Shown here: positions 25,633-38,540 of the stretch, in pieces
How the letters are laid out: each line of letters opens with the position of its first letter
How positions within the stretch are numbered: the first letter of the stretch is position 1
Assembly (NCBI GenBank): GCA_014529385.2
Contig: CM043960.1
Coordinates: 40,406,781-40,470,780 of the forward strand
Origin: Adiantum capillus-veneris
Taxonomy: Eukaryota > Streptophyta > Polypodiopsida > Polypodiales > Pteridaceae
Length of the DNA stretch: 64,000 nt
Direction: 5' to 3'
Program-made: the position numbers and the translations under genes
Notes under the pieces: generated by a model
Seen by the model: only the letters and a program-made list of their open reading frames with translations
Databases searched by the model: none
Told to the model about the DNA's origin: nothing

Positions 25633-26785
25633 GTGTGATCGAGTATTGCGACGGTGAGGCGGTGGCGAGGCGGTTGAGAGTAGCGGTGGTGGAAGCTCCT
25701 TCTTCTCTGTGGCATAGGATCCTTCATGACAGACACATTGAGCGATGAGTGACACACCCCTACACCTTTGAGCTTGCTAGGACTATCTAGTTGTGTGCTT
25801 GCAGTCTTTTGAGGCTCGCACATAGTGCACAGGCAGGTTTCCAACCTCCAACACATGCGGCAAAGCGCACACATAGTGTCTTTGTATATAGTGCAACTCC
25901 TTTATGTTACTCATGGTGCACAAAGGACATGTCGCACCTCTCGCATTTAGTCAAAGTCGATTTGAGAGCTTGGGAATGCACTGCACAGACTTCTTTATGA
26001 GGCATTACATTCCATAGGCTCATTTTGCTACATCCATCACAGGTGATGCAAACAAGGGACCATTACAAAGGAGCCATAGTTTTATGGCTCGCTTTGTGGA
26101 GTACCTTTATCATGATGGTAGCATATGTATTGAGTTTGGTTGTAGCACTGCACCACTGTTGCACGCATGTTTGGCTACTGGGCACACATGTGCATCTATT
26201 GATCTTGATGAGCACCTAGTATCTACTTTTGTGTATCCTTTGCTTTAGTTGTGCAAGCGTGCCAGGGATGAAGCTAACACCTCTTTGGATGTGCAAGAGG
26301 ATGTTGATATTGACATGGGGTTGAATCCCTATGATGACTAGTGAGACTCCCACTCTTTCTTTGGCCTGGGTCTTGCCTTCACTTTAGTGTGACGATTATA
26401 TTACATAGACATTTTATGTATTTTGATATTAGTTGCATGGTTATTCATAGTTCATGCATTATTTATTGAAAAAGAAGAAGTTATTTTGACACGCATTCTC
26501 ATTGAAGTGTATTGTCAGCTTACATTGAGGTAGTTGCAGGGTCCGTGGAGATATACACTCAATATAATTATGGCTTGCATGATGGACTAAGGAGACCCAG
26601 CAAATTCATCGATGAAAAATGTGACTCTACGTAGTTGCATTACTCATTGCTCTTTATTGAGATGAAGCTTATGGACTTATCCTTTTTATGAATGTAATTA
26701 TGTCATGCCCTTGGTTATATTGTTTTGATGAGAAAAGAAAGTGTCTTTATAATGTGCATCAATTTAATACTAAAAGTGCCTATGC

Positions 26786-26788
<3 letters not shown>
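25633..26788. other. no gene seen; one coding-like tail
   Basis: A short segment near 26250-26341 reads LCKRARDEANTSLDVQED and ends in an acidic tail at a stop codon. It resembles the end of a transposon-encoded protein, but no upstream domain supports this. The rest has no recognisable features. Confidence 0.35.

Positions 26789-26862
<74 letters not shown>
26789..26862 (+). repeat. (TC)n microsatellite
   Basis: A pure TC run of about 74 bp. Confidence 0.97.
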
Positions 26863-26865
<3 letters not shown>

Positions 26866-29800
26866 ATTTGCTCGGGTATTCGGTCGCTTGAAAAATCTCA
26901 CTCACGGACTACGATAAGACTCTAATATTGCATATGCTAATTAAGTGATAGTCAAGTACTTGGAAATGATAAAACTAACCAAAAATATAAGGAATCTTTC
27001 AAGAAACATTTCCAAGTGCGTAACTAAGTAGTAATTAAGTACTTGAAAATGATAAATTGACAAAAATAGAAGAAACCTTTTAAGAAACACTATACACTTT
27101 TTTGAAAAATTAGGGAAGAAATGCATTGGATGGTTTGAGCAAATGAGTAGCATAGAAATTTGACACAAACATAATATGTCAATACTCGGGGAACTGACTC
27201 GGATAGGGCATGGAGACTCTTTGAGGTTGGTAGTCCTCTAGAAGTGAACCTAACAAGAAAACACATCAACTCAACAAGCAAACCACCACTCTATGATTAA
27301 AAAATTTTCCTATGTCCTTTCTCACTGCTCTTGGTCATCAAGCCATTTTGTCGACTAAACAGATTCAGATCATCACGAAACTTTAAGGGAAGATTCACTA
27401 GGCCTAAAGGGACAAGTCTACAAAGTCTTGCCGCATTCTAGCAAGGTACATGGATTGCAATCCATCATGACTCAAGTCACAAGAATTGCAATAGAACCAT
27501 CCAAGAAGGTTTCCCTATGGTCTAGGAACACTCTCCTACGATCAAAACATCAAAAATAGTCGTTTAAGTACTCAAATTTATAATTAAGACTCACAAATGT
27601 ATAGTTGCAAACCACAAAAAATTTGAAAATGCTTATACTTAAATGAAAGAGCATGGAAACAGGAACACAATGCAAGTTACAACATTAAAAATGGATTACC
27701 AAATCATTAGTTATGATGATTACAAGTTGTAGTAGCTTGGTTGCTTGAGCGTACATATAGTAGAGGTCTTTTCTCCTATAAAGATAAGCCTCTTTTTCAC
27801 ATTAAACACTATATTAGTGAATTTGGGAATTTCCCAATTCTCACTTTCAACAAGAGCTTAAGATTTTCCACATGGTCATATCTTAGCCAAAGTTTTGAGA
27901 GCATGGCTCAAAAGATCTTTTCAAGTACAATTTTGTGGAAGGCCAAGGTCTTAAAAAATAGTTCGAGATTTGTCCATATGGTGAGATCTTCAAGACATTG
28001 GTGATTCCCAAATTGGCTTTAAAGTCTCAAACTCTCTAATATTTTTTAATGGCACAATAGTAAAGCAAAAAGCACACAGTTTACATATCATGTACACCAG
28101 AAAACATACATAGATTTTAGAAAGTCTCAAATTTAAGCTTGAACATCTAGCAATGTATGAGCCTCAAAGCATACATCTAACAATAGGGGAATCCAAAGTT
28201 CAATGTCCATACAATATTCTCTTAAACTAAGCTCCATATGTGCATGGAAATTTTCCACAAGAATTGGTGGAGAGACACTATACATGGAGAACATTTTTAG
28301 TCTATATACACATGTAATGGCGACCCTCCTCTCTGCTTGCCTATCCCAATGCATTGCACTCTACAAATATGTTCAATATTGCAATTGTGCCACTCTGTAA
28401 ATGTAACAAGCAACTAGCTAGTCATTGTACATGCCATAAAATACTCAAGTACCAATAGTAGTATCTCTCTAAGTTTAACACTTCACATGCATATGTGATT
28501 GACATGCAAGAGCTACCCATCTCACTGAAGGAACCACATGGAGCATTTTGCATTGCCTCTTATAAGAAATTTGTCGATCTTAATTAGGTGGACTAAGCCA
28601 TCCAAAATGTAGTTGTGATCAACTAGAAACTAAACAAAGTCAACCGCCTCATCCATCTCCTTGCCATAGGTATGCCACAAACACAACTAGAGTCAAAACC
28701 TAACAAAATCAAGATAGGATTGATAAAACTATAGCACTTTTTGTTAGAGAAAAATAAGGTCATACACTAATTTATATGCATGAACACATGAATAAAGGCA
28801 CAATATCAATCTTTGCCTCTTCTAGGTAACTTTTTATCCATCTACATACACATTCATAGGAAACCTACTTAAACCCCAATTTCTTTCATCCCTTGACTCT
28901 GAAAACTTTAGTAGAATCTCATTTTTATCAGTGTTTGACTTCAAAAACTAAACGACCACCCTCATGTGGGTCTTCCATGGGGAATTTAAGGCATTTTACA
29001 TACTCAAACAAGAAAATATTTATACTCATTAACCTCATTCATCATACTTTTCCTACAAAGAAATCGACTATGCCCCCTTTGTACCAAGGACACTTTTGTC
29101 GGATAAGAAGAAATGGCCACCCTCATGCGGGGTTGCCACAAGGAACTTATGGAATTCTAAACACTTGGTTGGCACTTCACACTATCCATTGATCATGAGC
29201 ATACATTATTGACAGAGTCCCCTTTGTATGAGGGGCTCATATCCAAAAATTATACAACCACATTTTTTTGGGCTTACACGGGGTATTTAAGACAAGAAAG
29301 TGCAATGTAAGATTTGTACTATTGATGTAATCAAATGATGATAGAAAATAGTGCTAGAGGTCATTAAAAAACATGTAAGAAAGTCTTTTGGCTGCAAATG
29401 TGAGTTCTCATTTGTTATTTTGCTCATACAAAGATTTCACAATGTTTAGTAGGTGTAAAAAATCTTGCACCATTGTGGAAGGTGAGAGGAATGTTATCTA
29501 GCTAGTTTCAAATCAAACCAAATTCTAAAAGCTTTTAAATCGGACCAAAACCTAGTAGCTTTTAAACCTAAAAACTAATTAGGTTCAAATCAAACCTAAC
29601 CTAGTATATTTTCAACCAAAACCTAATAGATTTTAAGGAATTTGCACAATGAATTGAGTTTTCTAGGTAGGGAACTAAACCACTTTAAATTTTAAGATAA
29701 TTTACTATCTAGCTATGTTGGCTAGAAAAAAGCCATTTAAGGGAATTTAACTTTGGGCTTGCACGTGTTTCTAGGGGTTATTTTTCTCTTTACATTTTTG

Positions 29801-30845
29801 TATGGGTGCATATGTTTGTGTTTTGAGAAGAACTTATAATTGATGCGCATTAGCACTATACACAAACAATCGATTGTAGCTAGAGCTAGAAGGTTGAAGT
29901 AGGAGCTAGGTGATGGATATAGGCACAAGGCACTATCAAGTGCATGAGGGGAAGGTTATGTGGCTCAATATCATCAATTCAACTATTTTGGTGAAGGTCC
30001 ATGGTGTTGAGTAATAAGTTCAAATTATATAAACATGAAATTGGAATGTACTATAACTTGGAAAAATTTAACAGGTGATAGATAGTTATGATGACTTTCA
30101 AAATCATTAGTCAAATCAATGTTCATTATGCTACATAAGTGATGAGTTGCAATAATGAGGGGGTTGTTTCAAGGGGCGAATTAGACTTCCCAATTGATAC
30201 CAAAAATATTAGTTAAAACAACACTTTTCTCTTTCATGGGGTTGTCCCATTGTAAATGGACAAGGCAAGGAACAACTAGGACTTTGTCAAAGAAGTTATG
30301 GATACAATATTTTTGCTATGTGCATGCATCTCTACAAAGGGATGAGTGTGGTGGAGCTTTGTTTTCACTAAGGATAGTACTAAAAAACATTCAAACAAAA
30401 GTTAAACTCGCCAACCACATGAACAACGGTTAAGATCCATTAAAAATTATCAAGGTTGGTAGCAAAAGACCTCCAATTGTATCGCCAAAGAGAAAACAAG
30501 AGTGTGACAACTAGTACACAACATGATTAAGAGTATTTCAAGGGATTTTAAGATTGTAAGATCATCTTTCATCTCTTCAATATCATAAATAGTCTACTCA
30601 TAAGATGAGGGATATATGAGTGCAAGGATGGCCTATAAGCATAACATTTATCATTCTATGGCATCTGGAGGGAACACTCAAGGACTACTCTGCAATGCTC
30701 ACCTCATAATATCCTTAGCATGCGTTCCATTTCAATTCACTTCTTAATAGCCCTAGCATGTGTTCCACTTCCATTCACCACTCTTGGGACCGATTTCCCT
30801 CCCTTTGTGCCCCTTTCTTGCCTTGTTGATTTTTTTTGTACAATA
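26863..30845. other. gene-free AT-rich DNA
   Basis: About 4 kb without a defensible gene. Weak internal repetition is visible: an AACCAAAACCTA/AGCTTTTAAA motif recurs through about 29505-29640, and a CCACCCTCATG.GG block occurs near 28957 and 29116. Confidence 0.5.
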
Positions 30846-31075
<230 letters not shown>

Positions 31076-31209
31076 CTTTACATGCTTTGCACATGGACCT
31101 ACAAGACTCTAATTTGTGGTTTTTCACACAAACTGTGTTTAGCCTTTTTGGTTTACTTTTGGACTCTTTTGGTTTACTTTTGTTTTTTGGGAGAATGTTT
31201 CTATAGATC

Positions 31210-32098
31210 TGTTAGCAGCAAGCTAACGTGGACACCATTTTTCGGAGTTCTTCTTGTAAAAACAATTATTATTTTGATAAATCGGAAATATTGTAACTCC
31301 TCTTTTCTTGATAAACCTTGTAATTAATGAGCTGGGGCTACAAGCTTCCAGATTGTATCAACCATTTAATTCCCAGCTTTGGTAGAACTCCAGATTATTA
31401 TTTTTGACCACCCAAAAACCTTGGCTAAGGTATAAAAGCCAATTTTTGTAAGTTTTTTACAAGTTTTTGGATAAGAAATACACAGCGTGTGCTAATGGTG
31501 CTCATTTCTCTCCTTCTTGCACTTCCTACTCCCTCTCTGGTTGTCACATTGTGAATACATTGTTGCATTGCAACCGCTTCACATTATTTTGTAGCTTTTG
31601 GCGTCGCCGACCCGTGGCCTAATTTCATCATAACTAGGAATTTACATGTTCAAATCAAAAACTAAACATAGGCAGGGTATTGGGGCATCATTGCTAAGCA
31701 TTTAGATGCATTCTCGATCGAAAACGACTAGGTCAAAAATCTACTACTGTTAATAATCGCGATTTTGGAACTTGACCTAAAGTGGGGTTTGAGGCCATAG
31801 GCATGTGTGCTTAGGTCTTATAAACTTGTCCTAGAAGTCTCGTTACGTTTGGATGTCATTTGATGCTGTAACGGATGTGATTTGCTTGCTGATGAGCGAT
31901 TGGCTTTTGGTGATTTCAGTCACTTGAGTGTAGCTTGAGTTAGATGCGAGTTGTTAGTTGTTTTCCAAGAGATTTACAACCTCTTGTAGCCTCTATGCAC
32001 TAGTCGAGTGTCAGCTTCGTCCCATGGTTTGACAAATTAATCGTGGTTCTCGCTAATACTGCAATAAGATAGGATGATGAGGTTAGACATGCGTCCCA
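31210..32098 (+). repeat. G1 5' LTR
   Basis: It begins TGTTAGC and ends just before the primer-binding site; the exact end is uncertain because a clean CA terminus is not adjacent (CCCA ends at 32098). It contains a TATA box at 31431 and, near its right part, a first half-palindrome AATCGCGATT at 31755-31764. Confidence 0.75.
31431..31438 (+). promoter_or_regulatory. TATA box in G1 LTR
   Basis: TATAAAAG about 220 bp into the LTR, as expected for the RNA polymerase II promoter that makes the genomic RNA of an LTR element. Confidence 0.6.
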
Positions 32099-32102
32099 TA
32101 TT

Positions 32103-32120
32103 TGGCGTCGTTGCCGGGGA
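32103..32120 (+). promoter_or_regulatory. G1 primer-binding site, tRNA-Asp type
   Basis: TGGCGTCGTTGCCGGGGA differs at one base from the complement of the plant tRNA-Asp 3' end. It primes minus-strand DNA synthesis in the intact element. Confidence 0.8.
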
Positions 32121-32449
32121 TCGAAAAGACCTAAACTAGGGAAAAACACGAGCGTCTTGTGTAATTGTTCTTTAACTTCCTCTAGGTTCGCTTAGAGTTC
32201 AAAACTCTCTTTTAGAAACCGCATAGCTTAAGATTGTCGTCTTTTGCTGTGTAGAGGTAGCTTGGAAGTAATCGTACTTGCTGAGTACCTTTAGGATTGT
32301 AGGATTGTAGATTTAGGTTAGGATTTGGAGAATGATTGGTAGACGAAACAAGTCTTAAGATCAAGACTCTGAAAAACATTAAAAACACAAGAAAACGAGT
32401 GTTTGTGGACACTTTCCACAACCCCATTGCATGAGAAACTAGGAGTAGG

Positions 32450-33959
32450 GTAAGTAGGATCCGAGGTGGATTTCATAGCATTGCTCTCTCTGAAAGAATC
32501 AAGTGTGAGTTGTTATGTAAGGTTGCAGAATTTCAGGTCTACGGCTAGAAATAGCACGAAAAGAGTCAAATTCACTCAATCCAATGGGGGAGTAAGCGTA
32601 AGAGTTGTCTGAACCAGTGGGTAAGCTCAAGAACACTTCGAGGTAAAAATTTCAAGAAGTTGACCAAAACTCATATTATTTACTTTTTCTTGACTTTTTA
32701 GGCCAAACTAAGTTTTGACTTGATTCATAGGCTTAAAACACATCATAAAAGGACTTCTGTGAGAAAATTTCAAAAAAGTGCTCATTTCAAGCCTCAAGTT
32801 AATAATTGCAATTATTAAATTTTTGCTCTAATTTGGCCAAGGCTCATACCATTGACTCATTGCATGTGTACAAACAACTTTTGTAAAGGCCCAAGAGATT
32901 TGAATCACTAAACTGGCAAAAAACTGGGTGAAAACTAAAGTTTTTACTGACTTTTTGAATCTTGAGTGTGAATAGAGGAAAAATTTATCCAAACTTGGTG
33001 AAAATTTATTCATAGGCTTATATGGAGGTGATAAACATGTGTATATGCTCAGTTGACCAAAAACTTGCAAAAATTTGACAAAAGTAAATAATCGCGATTA
33101 TTTATATCTGCCCTGTCTTTGAACTTTTTTGACCAAGTTGGCATACCACTAGCTTTACCATGTTGTAATAAGCCCAAAAACCAAATTTGGTAACATTTGG
33201 ATCACTGGAGTGAAAACTGTGACAAAAATTGCAAAGTTAGTCTACGGACAGATAATTGATGACCATTTGATCAAAAATTGTCCAAACTTGATGAGAACTG
33301 GCTATTGACCTTAACATAAGGTGCTTAATAGATCTGTATCAAAGTTGGGACAAAAATTTACAAAAAATTGTCAAAAGTAAATAATCACGATTATTTACAT
33401 TTGCTTCAAAACTTGGTGATTTTGCAAATTTGAGTATACCACAAGGTCAAGCGCATCAATTGGACCCCACAAATCAATTTTGGTGAAATTTGGACCACAA
33501 AAGTGAGACTTAAGCGAGATTCTCGAAATCAGAGTCTGCAGATACGAAACAGTGGGTAAAATTGATCAAATTTTGTCCAAACTTGTTGAAACTTGCTCAA
33601 GGGCTATAACAAGTTGTATACTTGCCAAACCAATTCAAAAAGTGACAAAAGTAGATAATCGCGATTATTTACTTATGTTATTCAGAGACTTCAAATTTGA
33701 CCTTTGGGCTTATACAGTGTTAGAGTAGCATAAAATAAGGCCACTTGGAAATTTTGGGTTCAATTTGATCAAAATTGGTACATATACACTCAATTTACAG
33801 ATTGCAGATTAGACCTTTGATTTTGCTAAGCTGAATCTGAAAGTCAAAATTTTGACTTCCATAGCACGAATTAAAGTGAAATACAGAGACCAGTCGCTGA
33901 AGTTCTCAAGAGCTCTACTGTCCTTATAGAGAAATAGCTCATTTGATAAATTTTGTACA
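32450..33959 (+). other. predicted intron in the G1 leader
   Basis: A strong donor consensus (GTAGG/GTAAGT at 32450) and an acceptor-like TTTTGTACAG (ending 33959) bracket about 1.5 kb of AT-rich noncoding DNA just ahead of gag. The interval contains four palindromes. The parallel with 49231-50674 is the main support; there is no transcript evidence. Confidence 0.45.
32799..33672 (+). repeat. periodic palindrome array in the G1 leader
   Basis: Four palindromes occur at 32799-32818, 33085-33104, 33377-33398 and 33651-33672, with centres 286, 293 and 274 bp apart. The best is perfect over 20 bp (TAAATAATCGCGATTATTTA, 33085). Others have one or two changes or the variant core AATTGCAATT. Sequence before each is also similar (TTGACAAAAGTAAATAATC), so the array is a set of diverged repeats of about 285 bp. 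Confidence 0.85.
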
Positions 33960-34044
33960 GGAATCAGGTAGCAGACGAGGAATCAATGGCTTGACAGAAA
34001 GTTGCAATTGAGTCAAGTGGAAATTGACTACAAGTCAATCTAAG

Positions 34045-34050
34045 GTGAGT
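34045..34050 (+). promoter_or_regulatory. candidate splice donor before gag
   Basis: CTAAG/GTGAGT lies 33 bp upstream of the first gag ATG. Joined to the acceptor at 50674 it would remove gag-pol and give a subgenomic RNA for the 3' reading region. This is inferred from consensus only. Confidence 0.35.
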
Positions 34051-34077
34051 ACTCTATCCAGGGCTTCATAAGTCTAT

Positions 34078-36741
34078 ATGAACCTTAGATCCAGTCGTGT
34101 AATAGGAAATCAAGGCCTATTTGGAGAAAACACCAGTAGAGTATCCACTGAAGAAAGCATAAATCAAGGCAATTCCTTGCACACAATTCTTGAAAAAGTC
34201 TCGAACACTTTTTCAGATTCAACATCCGAAATTTCTTCTTACTCAACTCACTCGAAAACCAGAACGACAATGCGCTACAAGCATATACTCTCTTTTTACA
34301 AGACTAATCGTCATGGAGCCCAAGTTTACTTGGATCCTAACAAAGAGTATGCTATTCGCATTGATGATCATGGTATTGAGCTCGAAGAAGAAGTTAGGGC
34401 CAACAAACAAGGAAACATGTACATGGATCGAAACGGAACTCAATATGTACAGGTTGAAAATCCTAATGTGATAGACAAATGGGGATTAGAAGTGAACCAC
34501 CTCATTGCAAAAGAAGGACCACCAACTTTGGAATTCGAGGGATACGATCAAGTAGACTTGAAGCCTTTGAAACAACTTATTGTTGGGAAGATAGAAACAT
34601 AAAAGATCTTTTGTGGACTTCTCATGCTAGGCCAGGACAATTAACGGCCATGAAGATCATCTATATCTTCAAGATAAGGGATCTACGGATCTACCAACTT
34701 GCTTGTTTAGGAATTGTTATAACAACAACTTTGTTATGATGACTCCTGAGGAGGCAGAACAAACCAAATACCAGGGGTATTCCATACAGGATTGGATATT
34801 GGGTCAAGGACCAGAAACCACGCCAAGAGACGAACATCGTGAGAGAAGTCTGAGAGTAATGTGAAGAAACCAGAAACCACCTCGTCACGTAGAAAAACGG
34901 GTGACACTAAGGCCAGTCTAGGGCTACATGAGTCACTATTTTCGACAGACTGGTTTGAAGGACTCGGAACAGGACCAACTCCTAGAAGACCTAGAGTTGA
35001 ACCAAATAGACGTGTCAGACCATCTAATTTCCAAAAATGGGTCAGAAAATACAGTGGATCAGGGGATCCATATGACCACTTAGCAAGCTTCAAGCAAGTG
35101 CTAAGATCAGAGCGTATATTCGACTTCCATACTCAATTCGAGGGGTTTGGAATGACATTAGAAGGAAAAGCTTTGACATGGTTCCAAAACATTCCACCAA
35201 GGTCAATCATGGATTTGAATACATTAGCTCAAGGATTTGTAGTTGCTTGTTCTAAAACGGGGATTAAACATAATACAGTAGCTCAAATCTACAGCTTTAA
35301 ACAGAAACATGATGAGTCTATTAGGGATTGTACAACTTGAATGAAACAATACATTGCCACATGCCCAGAGATGGAGATACCTGCAGAGGAGCGACTTGTT
35401 TCATTGTTTTTGGAAGGACTTCTAAACAAAGAACTTCATGCTATACTCTATAGTAAAAAGCATACAACCCTAAAGGCATGTGTGTCTGATGCTATCGACC
35501 TAGGAGACAATTGTGAGATCTTTAATGAAGAGGATGTCCCTAAGGATAACCAAAGCGAGAAGACTTTATCCACCAAGCCAGCACAAGTGGGAACGGCTAC
35601 CGTGGCACAACTCTCAGTCATAGAAGATATGCTAAAAAGGATGAATGACATGATGAACAATACGCAAAAAGCACCTATGAGAGGACCAAGACACGGGATA
35701 TCCCCACAAGGACAACCAATTAAGCCACAAAAACGGTGTGCAATCGAGGGTAAATGGACCAACCACGAGACCCGCGAGCGCTACTTCAAACCAAAGTATG
35801 ATGGGAATGTTCAGTACGTGCCCATGAGGCCACAAGGACAACCCATGTACAGATATCAGTCTAATATGGCTCAAGTTCAAAGACCACCAATGGGTATGGA
35901 GAGACCTCAACCTCTGTTGGAACAACAACCTCCTTATCCAGGACATAATGTGGTGCCTGTAAAGTACATGCACTCAGAAGCAGTCACAGATGAACAAGCA
36001 TTAGTGCCTGTTACACCCTATGCAGAGCCTAGTCCATCTACAGTAATGGTAGAGGGAGATTGGGATAGTCCACACCCACCACCAATGGAGGAAACCATGA
36101 CTTATGCTCCACCAGAGCTCGCACCAATGTATTATGTAGCTAATCAAGGTGTCAGACCTCCTATGGGAAGACCCATGATGAAGCCCAGAACAGGAAACTA
36201 TCATATTTGTGGTGTTGATGACCATTGGAAGAACAAATATCCATAGCCTGACAAAAACCTCAAACCAATTGAAGCCTATTGCATACAATGTTGAAAAAAG
36301 GGGGGACACTTTCCGGAAGATTGTCCTAAGAATCCTTTGAACATGGAAAAAACTATAGTCAACGTAGTCCAAGTAATGCCTAGTAGCTCATCAGAGAGCA
36401 AATCGATTGTTCCAATCAAGGTAATCACTAGAGCCCATGCAAGGAAAAAGAAACACAATTCCTCTGATGATTCGGAGAACACAAAAGTTTCTTCTCAAAG
36501 AATCAAAAGGAGCAGAAGCAAAAGATATGAGATGAGAAAACAAAAACAACGGGTTGAAAACGAAGAGAAAGCAAAAATTCTAGCCCAGGATAAGTTGAAA
36601 GAAACTGGCAGTGAATTTAAGGAAACAACCGTGAAATCTGGAGGATCCATTCTGGTTGATAAAATTTTTGAGCCTATCAATGCCGCCTTGGAAGCCTACC
36701 AAGCAGGACTTAAAGCAGGTCAAAACATGGAAAACAAATGA
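34078..36741 (+). pseudogene. G1 Gag, interrupted
   Basis: The N-terminal part (34078-34602) starts MNLRSSRVIGNQG. After frame changes the Gag domain proper (35029-35450) contains KWVRKYSGSGDPYDHLASFK and GKALTWFQNIPP, typical of the retrotransposon Gag family. An in-frame TGA lies at 35338-35340 and the frame continues to 36246 with a Pro/Met/Gln-rich region. Two zinc-knuckle remnants follow: one (about 36206-36243) has Tyr in place of the last Cys, and the next (about 36280-36320) contains a stop. A basic segment with KKKHNSSDDSEN runs 36337-36741. Gag would form the particle and bind RNA. Several stops and shifts make this copy defective. Confidence 0.8.
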
Positions 36742-36762
36742 AAAAACTATCCATCTCCAGAC

Positions 36763-37260
36763 ATGGAAGCATCTAAGCTGGAAGCTTATCAAAATTTGGT
36801 AAGAATCCAGGAAATGTTGGATAAACAAAAACCCAAGGTTAAAAGTGTTGCAAAACGGGAAGAGCTTGCAATAGAAGAAACAAAAGCAAAATCCGATGTG
36901 GTGGCCGAACCCCACCTTGAAACAAATGAACCAGAGCTCATGGTGCCGGACAGTGAAGATGCCTTAGACGGAATTCCATTCGTGGAGGAAGACTGGCCAG
37001 GACACTTATGGGAAAAGGTAAGGGAGATCACTGATGGGAGCCTAACTTTAAAGTCGGCTCCTATAGAGGAAGTCTGGTTGGATAACCTACCATCTGATAT
37101 AAATATGGATATACAATCCTTATACGGGGATTGCGGATCAGAGGCTTCAGGGATATCTAAACCAATGACATTAAAAACATTACCTTCTTACTTGGGAGAT
37201 ATGAAGATGAATCTATCATTTGTGAAACCACTCAAGTCAAAAGAGCCAAACAGACCCTAG
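36763..37260 (+). pseudogene. G1 Gag-protease linker
   Basis: A 165-codon frame with Lys/Glu-rich helical composition and an acidic middle (VPDSEDALDGIPFVEEDW). It follows the Gag tail after a stop near 36741 and precedes the protease. No domain is recognised. It presumably was part of one gag-pol frame. Confidence 0.55.
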
Positions 37261-37283
37261 AAATAGACAACATTCATGCAATC

Positions 37284-38029
37284 ATGTCTACACCTATCCA
37301 ATGCACTCTTACCTTGGGAGAACTGTTGAAACTCAGACCATACTTATGGATTGATTTACAAAAAACCCTAGAAAAGGTGGGTATAACGGGGTTAACCTCT
37401 AAGAATCTCGGAAACTCAAAAAATGAAACGAAGTACAAAGAGATACGATCAGTTCCTATGAACAAGGTCGGAGAATATTATGAAGGGGAAGAAGGAAACA
37501 CTACCATCCCAGTGAAATTTAATGACATTGAAACCATGGCAATACTGGATAGTGGAACTGGCATAGCCATAGCCACTAAAGCAGTGGGAATCCTTGGGAC
37601 GGCCAGCCATTAGACAAACGCAAATGAAATTGCAGTTGGCTGACGGCCAGCTGCAATTTCATTGAAAGACCACTAGGGCTGCTAGAAAAAGTGATAGTCA
37701 ACTCCTGTGGAATTGAATATCAACACACTTTTGCCATAGTAGACTTTGGGAAAAAACTCAAGTATGAAATCATATTGGGAAGACCTTTCATGCGACAGGT
37801 ACAGCTTATCCAAGATTGGGGAAACGGCTGTCTGTACTTAAAGCAGGTGGGATCTATAACAAGGGTCAATCTAAAGGACCACACCTATAGAGACGTCTTG
37901 AAAACACCCATCCAGGAGTTTGATTCAGTCTCTTCAGCTGAAACTAAACTTCCATCTTGGCTAAACAAAGACACTTCTATTTGGATGTGTGGAGCTTCAA
38001 AAAATGGAAGCTTGAGACGAGAGGAATGA
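37284..38029 (+). pseudogene. G1 retropepsin-type protease
   Basis: The N-terminal lead-in MNKVGEYYEGEEGNTTIPVK is followed by the active-site block AILDSGTG (D-S-G at about 37548-37556). Frame is lost near 37610, then regained for the C-terminal half at 37691-38029 with YQHTFAIVDF and the signature IILGRPFM. The Asp needed for catalysis is present; two frame changes between 37600 and 37680 inactivate the copy. In the intact element the dimeric aspartic protease matures Gag and Pol. Confidence 0.8.
37623..37663 (+). other. long hairpin inside the protease region
   Basis: Arms AATGAAATTGCAG and CTGCAATTTCATT (13 bp each) enclose a further TGGC/GCCA pair and a 5-nt loop, with one U-G pair between the two stems in RNA. 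It lies where the protease frame is disrupted. Confidence 0.75.
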
Positions 38030-38123
38030 TCCTAGAAAAGACTGTACAAACGAAGCCTACATACCTGAACCCTTTCCATAGCATTTATTCCAACCCTTCA
38101 AGTGGACTCAAATCTTAGCGAAA

Positions 38124-38298
38124 ATGGATGTATGTGTGAATACGTCTATGCCTACTCAATTTTGCAATGAGGATGGCTACGACATAATTCCCATCCAAAT
38201 GATGTCAGTCCTTAACATCGAGAAAAACAAGGATGAGGAAACAAAGTACTTGATGAAAGCTCAACAAGTCTTTTCTGACCTCTATTACGATGCAACTG
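38124..38298 (+). pseudogene. G1 linker before RT, left of copia insertion
   Basis: The frame starting MDVCVNTSMPTQF reads to the copia target site. The coding sense resumes at 43482 after the insertion. No catalytic motif; it joins protease to RT. Confidence 0.55.
38294..38298 (+). repeat. copia target-site duplication, left
   Basis: AACTG directly left of the 5' LTR; the same five bases follow the 3' LTR at 43477-43481. Confidence 0.95.
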
Positions 38299-38525
38299 TG
38301 TTACCATATACATGTGGTAGTGATGTGTGTGAACACACTAGGACCGCCGGGGCATTTTTTCCCTCTTTAGGAGGTTTTTTCCCCCGTGCATTGTATATAC
38401 GCCCATCACTCTAGGGCTATCTATCTTTCCATTGCACACTAAGTAATACACTCTCTATTGTGTGCCTTGAGCTTCCTTCGTCTTCTCCAAGCTGTGTGTG
38501 TTTCTCTGCAACCCTAATTCCAACA
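38299..38525 (+). repeat. copia 5' LTR
   Basis: 227 bp, starting TGTTACCATATACATGTGG and ending CCTAATTCCAACA. A weak TATA-like TATATA lies at 38394-38399. Confidence 0.96.
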
Positions 38526-38527
38526 AT

Positions 38528-38540
38528 TGGTATCAGAGCA
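38528..38540 (+). promoter_or_regulatory. copia primer-binding site, tRNA-Met type
   Basis: TGGTATCAGAGCA, two bases after the 5' LTR, complementary to the 3' end of plant initiator tRNA-Met. Confidence 0.95.

Noticed and set aside
27741-28004. Small host gene
   Set aside because: An 87-codon frame with no recognised domain, biased composition or splice context; expected by chance in 4 kb of DNA.
32103-32120. tRNA gene fragment
   Set aside because: Only the 3' acceptor complement is present and it sits next to an LTR, so it is a primer-binding site.
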